Shown piece by piece: positions 24,863 to 32,158 of a stretch of DNA of 64,000 nt. Below the pieces are notes generated by a model. That model was not told where the DNA came from. It saw only the letters and a list, made by a program, of their open reading frames with translations, and ran no database searches. Origin of the DNA: Chitinophaga sp. CB10 (GTDB lineage Bacteria > Bacteroidota > Bacteroidia > Chitinophagales > Chitinophagaceae). Location: the NCBI GenBank assembly GCA_001870995.2, contig MLAV02000017.1, positions 62,001 to 126,000 on the forward strand, written 5' to 3'. Position numbers and translations under genes: made by a program. Within the stretch, counting starts at the first letter, position 1, and each line of letters begins with the position of its first letter.

Positions 24863-26098
24863 ATGAAAACCGAAAGCCAATCCGCTTCCATCTTCAACAT
24901 TGCCGTCATCGTTGCATCGCTGGGTTATTTTGTCGATATCTACGACCTGTTGTTATTCACCATCGTCCGGGTTCCAAGTTTGCAGTCGCTCGGCCTGCCG
25001 CAGAGTGAAATCGACTCCGGTGCGGGGCTGCTGCTGATCAATATCCAAATGCTGGGATTGCTCCTGGGTGGGCTTTTCTGGGGGGTATGGGGAGATAAGA
25101 AAGGCCGCCTGAGCGTATTGTTCGGGTCTATCCTCATCTATTCAGTGGCCAATATAGCGAACGGTTTCGTGCAGGGGATCAATGGTTATATACTATGGCG
25201 TTTTGTAGCCGGTTTCGGATTGGCGGGGGAGCTGGGCGCCGGCATCACGCTGGTTTCCGAAATCCTGCCGAAGGAAAAGCGGGGCTACGGCACCATGATC
25301 GTGGCTACGGTCGGGGTTTCCGGGGCTGTTGCCGCCAACCTGATTGCCAAGGCCGTTGGGGACTGGCGCATATGTTATTTTATAGGCGGAGGTTTGGGTT
25401 TGGCCTTGCTGGTACTGCGGATTTCCGTCATGGAATCCCACCTGTTTAACCAGGTGAAGGCTGCCAATACTACCCGGGGCAGCCTGGTGGCGTTGTTTAC
25501 CAATAAGGCGCGGCTGCTGAAGTACCTGAAATGCGTGTTACTGGGTACGCCCACCTGGTTTGTAGTGGGCATCCTGATTGCGTTTTCCAACAAATTTGCC
25601 CGGGAAATGCAGGTGCAGGGAACGATTAACCCGGGGGATGCCGTGGCTTTTTGTTATGCCGGCCTTGTAATCGGCGATTTTAGCAGCGGCGTAATCAGCC
25701 AGCTGCTGCGGAGCCGCCGCAAGGTGATGTTGCTCTTCCTGGCGCTGACGGGCATTATGGTGGCAGTGTACCTGAACCTGCACGGCGCGAGCACGGCATT
25801 GTTTTATACCGTTTGTTTCCTGATGGGCTTCAGCGTGGGCTTCTGGGCCATATTTGTGACCATTGGGGCGGAGAGCTTCGGGACCAACCTGCGGGCCACG
25901 GTGGCCACTACGGTGCCGAATTTTGCCCGGGGCATGCTGCCGCTGATCTCCATCCTGTTTGTGGCGGCGCAGAAATACTTCAATTTATTGCAAAGCGGGG
26001 CGATTGTAGCGGTGATATGTATAGGCGTGGCCATGCTGGCTGCCTGGACGATAGAGGAAACCTTTCATAAGGATCTGAACTACCTGGAAGAAATATAG
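24863..26098 (+). CDS. Major facilitator superfamily transporter
   Basis: This 12-helix transporter has 411 residues. The signature loop between helices 2 and 3 is present as GVWGDKKGRLSVL near residue 73, and RFVAGFGLAGELGAGITLVS near residue 115 resembles the metabolite:H+ symporter and sugar-acid branches. The centre loop contains a basic stretch (NKARLLKYLK). The substrate is unknown. It converges on the MarR gene with only 2 bases between stop codons, so antisense read-through between the pair is likely. Confidence 0.88.
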   Translation: MKTESQSASIFNIAVIVASLGYFVDIYDLLLFTIVRVPSLQSLGLPQSEIDSGAGLLLINIQMLGLLLGGLFWGVWGDKKGRLSVLFGSILIYSVANIANGFVQGINGYILWRFVAGFGLAGELGAGITLVSEILPKEKRGYGTMIVATVGVSGAVAANLIAKAVGDWRICYFIGGGLGLALLVLRISVMESHLFNQVKAANTTRGSLVALFTNKARLLKYLKCVLLGTPTWFVVGILIAFSNKFAREMQVQGTINPGDAVAFCYAGLVIGDFSSGVISQLLRSRRKVMLLFLALTGIMVAVYLNLHGASTALFYTVCFLMGFSVGFWAIFVTIGAESFGTNLRATVATTVPNFARGMLPLISILFVAAQKYFNLLQSGAIVAVICIGVAMLAAWTIEETFHKDLNYLEEI

Positions 26099-26100
26099 GA

Positions 26101-26562
26101 TCAGGAATAGTGGTCCAGTACTTTATCCAGTAACTGGTTCAGTTGGGCGGCTTCCGCTTCGTTGAGGCCTTTGAGCGCGTTTTCCAGCTCTCCGAGGTCC
26201 TCATCGATTTTGCTGAGCAGTTCCAGCCCTTTATCGGTGATACGTACATCTACAGAGCGCCTGTCCAGCTCACTGCTTTTGCGTACTACCAGGTCCGCCT
26301 TCCGCAGTCGCTCTACCAGCCGGGAAACGTCGCTCATTTTGTCGAGCATGCGTTCTTTGAGTACGTTGATGCTGGCGGCCTGCGGGTGCTGGCCGCGGAG
26401 GATGCGCAGGATGTTAAACTGCTGCATGGTGATATCGTACTTCTTAAAGAATTGCTGGTGGCGGGATGTCAGCCAGTTGCCCACAAAAATCAGACTTACA
26501 AGTCCTTTGTGATACTCGTTGAGAAAGGATTTTTGAGTAATTAACTTTTCCAGGTTAGACAT
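26101..26562 (-). CDS. MarR-family transcriptional regulator
   Basis: This is a 153-residue winged-helix repressor-like protein. The DNA-binding region lies at ~65-105, with ISV-like INVLKERMLDKMSDVSRLVE and the wing RKSSELDRRSVDVRITDKG containing the conserved D-R-R. The terminal helices form the dimer domain. The longer frame begins with a GTG at 26568, but the ATG at 26562 (MSNLEKLITQKSF) is preferred. MarR proteins often control a neighbouring transporter, so the convergent MFS gene is a candidate target, but this is inference. Confidence 0.9.
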   Translation of the reverse strand: MSNLEKLITQKSFLNEYHKGLVSLIFVGNWLTSRHQQFFKKYDITMQQFNILRILRGQHPQAASINVLKERMLDKMSDVSRLVERLRKADLVVRKSSELDRRSVDVRITDKGLELLSKIDEDLGELENALKGLNEAEAAQLNQLLDKVLDHYS

Positions 26563-26658
26563 ATGCACAAAAGATGTATCGATTGTATCAGAATAATAAC
26601 GAAAATACGATTCTTTTTTTAACAGTAATTAACACTTGCAGGTTTTAATTCCTTGAAA

Positions 26659-26698
26659 ATAAAAAGGATCGGCGGTTATGCAGCTGCCGATCCTTTTA
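26659..26698 (-). terminator. Terminator of mdh
   Basis: AAAAGGATCGGC pairs with GCCGATCCTTTT, and a T-run follows on the minus strand. Confidence 0.8.
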
Positions 26699-26716
26699 CT
26701 GTCTTCAGTGGAATTA

Positions 26717-27658
26717 TTATACTTTTTGTTCTTTCATGTTGTCCAGCACGTCCATCACTTCTTTCACGTGTTGGGCGGAGGTTTGGAGCAAGGCTTTTTC
26801 TTCCTCGTTGAGCCGGAGTTCTATAATTTTTTCGATCCCGTTTTTGCCCAGTACCACGGGTACGCCGAGGTAGATGTTTTGCAGGCCGTATTCGCCGGTG
26901 AGCCATGCGCACACGGGGAATACGCGTTTTTCATCTTTGAGGATGGCTTCTACCATTTGTGCAGCCGCTGCGCCGGGGGCGTACCAGGCGGAGGTGCCGA
27001 GGAGGTTGACGATTTCGCCGCCACCTACTTTGGTGCGCTGGATGATAGCGTCCAGTTTATCTTTCGCCACCAGTTCCGTAACGGGGATGCCGGCCACGGT
27101 AGTATAGCGGGGGAGTGGTACCATGGTATCGCCATGGCCTCCCATGAGGATGGCCTGAATATCTTTAGGGGAGCAGCCGATTTCGTCGGCCAGGAAAGCG
27201 CGGTAGCGGGCGGTATCCAGGATGCCGGCCATGCCAAACACTTTGCTGCTGTCTTTTTTAGCGGTCAGGTAGGCGCAATAGGTCATTACGTCGAGCGGGT
27301 TGCTCACCACGATGATTACTGCGTTGGGGGAGTGTTTGGTAACGTTTTCTGTAACGGACCTTACGATGTTGGCATTGGTAGAGATCAGGTCATCCCTGCT
27401 CATGCCGGGTTTGCGGGGCAGGCCGGAGGTGATGACTACCACGTCGCTGTTGGCGGTTTTGGAATAGTCGTTGGTAACCCCGGTTACCTTTGTGCTGTAA
27501 TAGTCGATGGGAGCTTGTTGCCAGGTATCTAGCGCTTTCCCTTCTGCTGTTCCCTCCTTGATATCAAGCAAAACCACCTCCGTTAAGAAATCTCTGTGTG
27601 CAAGCACGTTGGCGCAGGTGGCTCCCACATTACCGGCTCCTACTACTGTAACTTTCAT
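26717..27658 (-). CDS. mdh: Malate dehydrogenase
   Basis: This TCA-cycle enzyme oxidises L-malate to oxaloacetate with NAD. The 313-residue protein is of the lactate dehydrogenase-like type found in Bacteroidota. It has the Rossmann motif VVGAGNVGATCA at 5-16 and Asp32 for NAD selectivity. The substrate-binding residues are Arg82 and Arg88 (LPRKPGMSR), which mark malate rather than lactate specificity, together with Asp148 and Arg151. The catalytic His175 is in MGGHGDTMVP. The gene is monocistronic with a terminator. Confidence 0.96.
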   Translation of the reverse strand: MKVTVVGAGNVGATCANVLAHRDFLTEVVLLDIKEGTAEGKALDTWQQAPIDYYSTKVTGVTNDYSKTANSDVVVITSGLPRKPGMSRDDLISTNANIVRSVTENVTKHSPNAVIIVVSNPLDVMTYCAYLTAKKDSSKVFGMAGILDTARYRAFLADEIGCSPKDIQAILMGGHGDTMVPLPRYTTVAGIPVTELVAKDKLDAIIQRTKVGGGEIVNLLGTSAWYAPGAAAAQMVEAILKDEKRVFPVCAWLTGEYGLQNIYLGVPVVLGKNGIEKIIELRLNEEEKALLQTSAQHVKEVMDVLDNMKEQKV

Positions 27659-27747
27659 CTTGTCTATGGCTTTTAGGTGAACGAAAAATTTATGGTAATG
27701 AATTTACGGAATTGGGTCCAACAAATCAGTTTTAGCGGGTATTTTAA

Positions 27748-27878
27748 TTTTGGGGGGAGAAGATTTATGCGCCCCTGGGCGGCCATGTAGCGTCCGCGAG
27801 CGCTGCTGCAGGGGATATGCCGGTGTGAACGGGAGAGAGAAGAGGAAGCAGCCTTAGATCTCTCTCCCAAAAAAATTT
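27748..27878. repeat. Repeat-bearing intergenic segment (copies C and D)
   Basis: The left end reads GGGGGGAGAAGATTTATG (27754-27771). The right end, on the minus strand, reads T7-GGGAG, then the core AGAGATCTAAGGCTGCTTC (27862-27844). The two ends are similar and inverted, so the ~125-base unit resembles a small palindromic element. GGGAGAGA (27831-27838) also pairs with TCTCTCCC (27861-27868). It lies between mdh and the thioredoxin-like gene. Confidence 0.5.
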
Positions 27879-28380
27879 ATTTATTTAAATAGTAGAGGAG
27901 GGAATCCACTTTGGCGGAACCTTCAAAACCCTTGATAAACTTGTCCTTAGCGCTGTAGATGTACAGGCCGGGGAAGAAGTGCAGGTCATAGAAGTACATG
28001 ATCTGGCGGGTAGGCTCGCTGGCCATAATGATATTCGGGTATTTGGCGATGTTGTATTGTTTGTAGTATTCCTTCATCTGGTCTACGTTGAAGGGCGTCA
28101 CCATGAGGATCTGGTATTTTTTGAATTTATCGATGTTTTTGAGGACTTCTTCCGTCAGGTGCTTGCAATGGTCGCAATCCACGCTGAAGACGAATACCAT
28201 GGTTTTTTCTTTTCTCAGGTCGTTTTTGGTGATGACGTGGCCATCCGGGAGGGTCATTTTAAAGGCCGGAATCACCGGGTACTGCAGATAAGGAGGTTTG
28301 GTATTGGAGGCGGCTGTATTGAACTGGGCTTTCAGCAACATGGGCATGCAGGCGCACAGCAGTAAAAACAAATAACGCAT
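27877..28380 (-). CDS. Exported thioredoxin-like protein
   Basis: This 167-residue protein has a signal peptide (residues 1-18, ending in LLKAQ) and a thioredoxin fold of the TlpA/AhpC-TSA type. The redox motif is CDHC at residues 69-72 (FVFSVDCDHCKHL). A cis-proline-like position (KYPNII) and a C-terminal beta-hairpin follow. It probably acts as a periplasmic thiol-disulfide oxidoreductase. It has a predicted -35-side hairpin GGGGT..ACCCC at 28409-28424 upstream and ends beside the repeat segment. Confidence 0.87.
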   Translation of the reverse strand: MRYLFLLLCACMPMLLKAQFNTAASNTKPPYLQYPVIPAFKMTLPDGHVITKNDLRKEKTMVFVFSVDCDHCKHLTEEVLKNIDKFKKYQILMVTPFNVDQMKEYYKQYNIAKYPNIIMASEPTRQIMYFYDLHFFPGLYIYSAKDKFIKGFEGSAKVDSLLYYLNK

Positions 28381-28408
28381 AGTTCAGAGTTTCTTAAATT
28401 TTGGGGTC

Positions 28409-28424
28409 AATTTACCCCTTTAAT
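28409..28424. repeat. Hairpin GGGGT-caattt-ACCCC
   Basis: A 5-bp perfect stem, 28 bases upstream of the thioredoxin-like start codon. It may be a leader hairpin of that gene. Confidence 0.3.
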
Positions 28425-28498
28425 GTCATTTTCTGCATAAAAATGAAGAAAAATGGGTCAAAAAGAACGTATTCTGCCTATTTTTGGAAGGAAATTGA

Positions 28499-28527
28499 TT
28501 GTTCATATGCGAAAATTTTTACTTTTG
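28499..28527 (+). promoter_or_regulatory. Promoter of the efp-accB-accC cluster
   Basis: TTG at 28499-28501 and TACTTTTG at 28520-28527 give a -33/-7 pair with 18 bases between. Transcription would start near 28533. Confidence 0.65.
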
Positions 28528-28570
28528 CATTCCTTATAAATTTTTAACTTAAAAAAATCAGTAAGCTTTT

Positions 28571-29134
28571 ATGGCTACCACCGCAGATATCAGAACAGGA
28601 TTAATCATCAAGCTGGATAACAGTTTGTATTCTGTTGTAGAGTTTGGTCAGAACAAAACCGCCCGCGCAGCAGCAAAGGTTTGGGCTAAATTGAAGGGCG
28701 TTGACAACACACGTTCTATCGAACATACCTGGAACTCCGGCGATACGATTTATCCGGTTCGTATCGAGAAGAAGCCTTTCCAATTCTTATATAAAGATGA
28801 GAGTGGTTACAACTTCATGGACAACGAAACTTTCGAGCAGATCGTGATGGAAGAGCACACCATTGATGCGCCTCAGTTCCTTAAAGACGGCCAGGAAGTA
28901 ATGGTACAGATCAACACTGAAACTGACCAGTACATGGCTGTAGAGCTGCCGGATAAAATCGTTGCGCTGGTAACTTACTCAGAACCAGGCGTTAAGGGTG
29001 ATACCGCTACCCGTACTTTAAAACCTGCTACTATCGAAACCGGTGCTACCGTGATGGTGCCGCTGTTTGTGGATGAGGGCGAGCTGATCCGTGTGAACAC
29101 CAAGACCGGCGAATACATCGAGAGAGTAAAATAA
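28571..29134 (+). CDS. efp: Elongation factor P
   Basis: EF-P binds the ribosome between the P and E sites and relieves stalling at polyproline. The 187-residue protein has the three beta-barrel domains: KOW-like domain I (1-65), the central domain (~70-130), and the OB-like C-terminal domain with the signature YSEPGVKGDTATRTLKPATI. The tip loop of domain I, where the modified Lys/Arg usually sits in a PGKG or PGRG sequence, instead reads GQNKTARAAAKVWAKL (residues 26-41), about two residues longer. Candidate functional residues are Lys29 and Arg32. It leads a cluster with accB and accC, a common pairing. Confidence 0.95.
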   Translation: MATTADIRTGLIIKLDNSLYSVVEFGQNKTARAAAKVWAKLKGVDNTRSIEHTWNSGDTIYPVRIEKKPFQFLYKDESGYNFMDNETFEQIVMEEHTIDAPQFLKDGQEVMVQINTETDQYMAVELPDKIVALVTYSEPGVKGDTATRTLKPATIETGATVMVPLFVDEGELIRVNTKTGEYIERVK

Positions 29135-29188
29135 TTTGTCAGACTATTAGACTAACTATATCACATTTCTAAACCAAAAGCTGTCTAC

Positions 29189-29671
29189 ATGGACTTTAAA
29201 CAGATTCAGGAACTGGTAAAGATGATTAACAAATCAAACATCAGTGAACTGAGCATCGAGCAGGACAAGTTTAAGATTACAATAAAACAGAAAGAAAACG
29301 AAGTACAACAGGTTATTGCGGTACCTGCCCCAGCGGCTCCGGTACAGGCTGTAGCACCTGTAGCTCCTGCAGCTGCCCCTGTTGCGCCTGCTGCTCCTGC
29401 GGCCACTGCTCCGGCTGCGCCTAAGGCCGACAACCTGATTACCATTAAATCTCCTATGATCGGTACCTTCTACCGTTCTGCGGGTCCTGATAAGCCGCCA
29501 TTCGTCAACGTAGGTGATGAAGTAGCGCCAGGTAAAGTGGTTTGCATCATCGAAGCGATGAAACTGTTCAATGAAATCGAGAGTGAAGTAACTGGTAAAA
29601 TCGTGAAAGTGCTCGTTGAAGACGCTTCTCCGGTTGAATACGACCAGCCTTTATTCTTAGTAGAACCATAA
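29189..29671 (+). CDS. accB: Biotin carboxyl carrier protein of acetyl-CoA carboxylase
   Basis: This is the acyl-carrier-like subunit that moves carboxybiotin between AccC and the carboxyltransferase for malonyl-CoA synthesis. The 160-residue chain begins with a helical/beta N-terminal region, then an Ala/Pro hinge (residues ~45-78). The biotinyl domain follows (~81-160) with the biotinylation motif EAMKLFNEI and Lys125 as the modified residue. Length and layout are normal. It lies 54 bases after efp and 103 before accC. The gap to accC holds a perfect inverted repeat. Confidence 0.97.
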   Translation: MDFKQIQELVKMINKSNISELSIEQDKFKITIKQKENEVQQVIAVPAPAAPVQAVAPVAPAAAPVAPAAPAATAPAAPKADNLITIKSPMIGTFYRSAGPDKPPFVNVGDEVAPGKVVCIIEAMKLFNEIESEVTGKIVKVLVEDASPVEYDQPLFLVEP

Positions 29672-29677
29672 TTGCAT

Positions 29678-29732
29678 GTAGCCTTTGGTTGTTAGCCTTT
29701 AGTTTTCGCATTGTTGCATAACTAAAGGCTAA
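29678..29732 (+). repeat. Inverted and direct repeat between accB and accC
   Basis: TTAGCCTTTAGTT (29692-29704) and AACTAAAGGCTAA (29720-29732) form a perfect 13-bp stem with a 15-base loop. An imperfect direct copy, TAGCCTTTGGTTG, precedes it (29679-29691). There is no T-tract, so it is more likely an mRNA-stability or processing hairpin than a terminator. Confidence 0.6.
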
Positions 29733-29774
29733 TTTCTGGGGGCTATTCTCTTTTCTTAACTTATCAGGAAAACA

Positions 29775-31112
29775 ATGTTCAAAAAAATATTGATTGCTAA
29801 CCGTGGAGAGATTGCCCTCCGTATTATCCGTACCTGTAAGGAGATGGGTATTAAAACGGTGGCAGTATATTCCACTGCAGATAAAGACAGCCTGCATGTG
29901 AAGTTTGCAGACGAGGCGGTTTGTATCGGAAAGCCGCAGAGCAGCGAGTCATATCTGAATATCCCTCACCTGATGGCGGCGGCGGAAATCACCAACGCGG
30001 ACGCTATCCACCCTGGTTACGGTTTCCTTGCTGAAAACGCGCGTTTCGCCGAGATCTGCGGTGAGCACGGCATTAAATTTATCGGCCCTACTCCGGAGAT
30101 GATCCGCAAAATGGGAGATAAGATGACGGCTAAAGAAACCATGATTGCTGCCGGCGTACCGGTAATTCCAGGTTCTGAAGGTTTGCTCAAAGACGTAGCC
30201 GAAGCTAAAATGCTGGCCGCTAAGATGGGCTATCCCGTGATCATGAAAGCTACTGCCGGCGGCGGTGGTAAAGGTATGCGCGTGGTATGGGAAGAAGCTG
30301 AGCTGGAAAATGCCTACAACATGGCTAAGAATGAAGCCCGTGCTGCATTCAACAACGACGGTATTTACATGGAGAAATTCGTGGAAGAGCCGCGCCATAT
30401 TGAAATCCAGGTAGCGGGCGACCAATACGGTAAAGTATGTCACCTCTCCGAAAGGGATTGCTCGATCCAGCGCCGTCACCAGAAACTGGTAGAAGAATCG
30501 CCTTCTCCGTTCATGACGCCTGAACTGCGTGAGAAAATGGGCGCAGCCGCTATCGCAGCCGCCAGCGCTATCAACTACGAAAGCGTTGGTACTATTGAGT
30601 TCCTCGTGGATAAGCACCGTAACTTCTACTTCATGGAAATGAACACCCGTATCCAGGTAGAACACTGTGTGACCGAGGAAGTGATCAACTTTGACCTGAT
30701 CAAGGAACAGATCAAGATTGCAGCCGGTATTCCTATTTCCGGTAAAAACTATACGCCGCAGATGCACGCGATTGAGTGCCGTATCAATGCGGAGGATCCG
30801 TACAACGACTTCCGTCCGTCCCCGGGCAGGATTACTACCCTGCATATCCCGGGCGGTCATGGCGTACGTGTGGATTCGCATATCTATGCCGGTTATGTGA
30901 TTCCTCCTTTCTATGATTCCATGGTGGCTAAAATCATCGCCGTGGCGCAAACCCGTGAAGAAGCGATCAATACCATGGAGCGCGCACTGAGCGAGTTTGT
31001 AATCGAAGGGGTTAAAACTACCATTCCTTTCCATCAGCAGCTGATGAAGAACGAAGACTTCCGTAAGGGTAACTTTACTACGAAGTTTATTGAGTCTTTC
31101 CAGATGCAGTAA
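29775..31112 (+). CDS. accC: Biotin carboxylase subunit of acetyl-CoA carboxylase
   Basis: This ATP-grasp enzyme carboxylates biotin on AccB using bicarbonate and ATP. The 445-residue chain has the biotin carboxylase N-terminal domain (FKKILIANRGEIALRIIRTC). The ATP-grasp domain (~115-325) has the glycine-rich loop KATAGGGGKGMR near residue 160 and active-site residues in EMNTRIQVEHCVTEE near 290. The C-terminal domain follows. The sequence is complete and typical. A strong terminator follows the gene. Confidence 0.97.
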   Translation: MFKKILIANRGEIALRIIRTCKEMGIKTVAVYSTADKDSLHVKFADEAVCIGKPQSSESYLNIPHLMAAAEITNADAIHPGYGFLAENARFAEICGEHGIKFIGPTPEMIRKMGDKMTAKETMIAAGVPVIPGSEGLLKDVAEAKMLAAKMGYPVIMKATAGGGGKGMRVVWEEAELENAYNMAKNEARAAFNNDGIYMEKFVEEPRHIEIQVAGDQYGKVCHLSERDCSIQRRHQKLVEESPSPFMTPELREKMGAAAIAAASAINYESVGTIEFLVDKHRNFYFMEMNTRIQVEHCVTEEVINFDLIKEQIKIAAGIPISGKNYTPQMHAIECRINAEDPYNDFRPSPGRITTLHIPGGHGVRVDSHIYAGYVIPPFYDSMVAKIIAVAQTREEAINTMERALSEFVIEGVKTTIPFHQQLMKNEDFRKGNFTTKFIESFQMQ

Positions 31113-31129
31113 GGACAAGTGATTATAAG

Positions 31130-31164
31130 AACGGCTCCTGGCTTTAAGGTCAGGAGCTTTTTTA
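31130..31164 (+). terminator. Terminator of accC
   Basis: GCTCCTG (31134-31140) pairs with CAGGAGC (31151-31157), followed by six T. Confidence 0.8.
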
Positions 31165-31185
31165 TTGGAGGTGTTTTTAAACGCA

Positions 31186-31215
31186 AAAGGGCCGCCCGGC
31201 GGGCGACCTTTTTTT
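31186..31215 (-). terminator. Terminator of the Spy-like gene
   Basis: AAAGG..CGCCC pairs with GGGCG..CCTTT. T-runs on both strands make it bidirectional between the convergent genes. Confidence 0.6.
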
Positions 31216-31233
31216 TATTGCCTGATGTAATGA

Positions 31234-31896
31234 TTATTTGCCGTCAGCAGTGTTTTGCTCTTTCTTAAACGCTTTCGGTCCTTTGTGGTGACCGCCATGT
31301 TTGTGACGCTTTTTAAAATTGTCCGCCATGGCCTGGTATTGCTGGTACTGGTCCGCATTGAGGACTGATTTTACCTGCGTATCCTTCTCGGCTTTGAGCG
31401 CTTTCATTTTAGCCAGCTGGTCTTGTTTGGACACGGTGCTGTCTTTACGGACAGCGTGTGCTTTGGCCTTGAAATCCTTGTGGATGGCCTGCATTTTCGC
31501 GGCCTGGTCGTCTGATAGGCCGAGGGCTTCCTTCATGGCCTTTTTGCCGTGGGCGCTATCGCTGCGATGCCTTTTATGCTGGCGCATATCCGCCATTTTA
31601 TTTTTCATGGCAGTGTGCTGCTGTTCCCATTTTGCGGCCTGGTCCGGCGTGAGTACGGATTTTACCTTCGCTTCCCGGGCCTGGCTGATGGCCTGCATTT
31701 TAGCTTTTTTATCAGCCGGGGAAAGACTGGAATCCTTGCGAACCTGTTGTGCGTCTTTGATAAAGGATTTGTTTATGTCTTTCAGTTTTGTTTGCTGTTC
31801 AGCGGTCAGGTTCAATGGCTTAGACCTGGCAGAATCCTGCGCCATGGCCGGAATCGTTGCTGCCATCAGGCAGATCAAGAGTAAGTTCTTAAGCAT
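31234..31896 (-). CDS. Secreted Spy/LTXXQ-like helical protein with duplicated domain
   Basis: This 220-residue exported protein has a signal peptide (residues 1-19, ending in AMAQ) and is almost entirely helical, with very high Lys, Gln and Ala content. Two homologous halves are visible. Residues ~27-93 have LTAEQQTKLKDINKSFIKDA and REAKVKSVLTPDQ. Residues ~126-188 have LSDDQAAKMQAIHKDFKAKA and KDTQVKSVLNADQ. The LTxxQ-like signature suggests a Spy/CpxP-type periplasmic chaperone or a stress protein, but function is inferred. The C-terminal tail is rich in Lys and His (KKRHKHGGHHKGPK) and may bind metal. Confidence 0.75.
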   Translation of the reverse strand: MLKNLLLICLMAATIPAMAQDSARSKPLNLTAEQQTKLKDINKSFIKDAQQVRKDSSLSPADKKAKMQAISQAREAKVKSVLTPDQAAKWEQQHTAMKNKMADMRQHKRHRSDSAHGKKAMKEALGLSDDQAAKMQAIHKDFKAKAHAVRKDSTVSKQDQLAKMKALKAEKDTQVKSVLNADQYQQYQAMADNFKKRHKHGGHHKGPKAFKKEQNTADGK

Positions 31897-32096
31897 ATTG
31901 GTTGTTTTCAGTTTTAGACCCCGGGGTGGTCCGGGAGTTTAAAAATGAAATGTTTAAGATATGGTAAAATTTAGTTAAATGGGAGGTAAGTAATTGGTTT
32001 ATAGATGATTGCCTGGGGATGGGTCCTGCTTTTTGAAGAGGGGGCTTGCGGTAATTGGCGCTTGAAGCATTAGTGTTTGGCGAATGGGCGCTTTAC

Positions 32097-32130
32097 GGAA
32101 AAACAAAGCCCCGGATGAAAATCCGGGGCT
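32097..32130 (-). terminator. Terminator of the glutamine synthetase gene
   Basis: AGCCCCGGAT pairs with ATCCGGGGCT, with TTGTTTTT following on the minus strand. Confidence 0.85.
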
Positions 32131-32158
32131 AATCATACACCAAAACAATCTTACGGTT

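Noticed and set aside
27831..27868. GGGAGAGA/TCTCTCCC hairpin as an intrinsic terminator
   Set aside because: There is no T-tract after the stem on either strand (A-run on plus, T-run before the stem on minus). It is treated as part of the repeat element.
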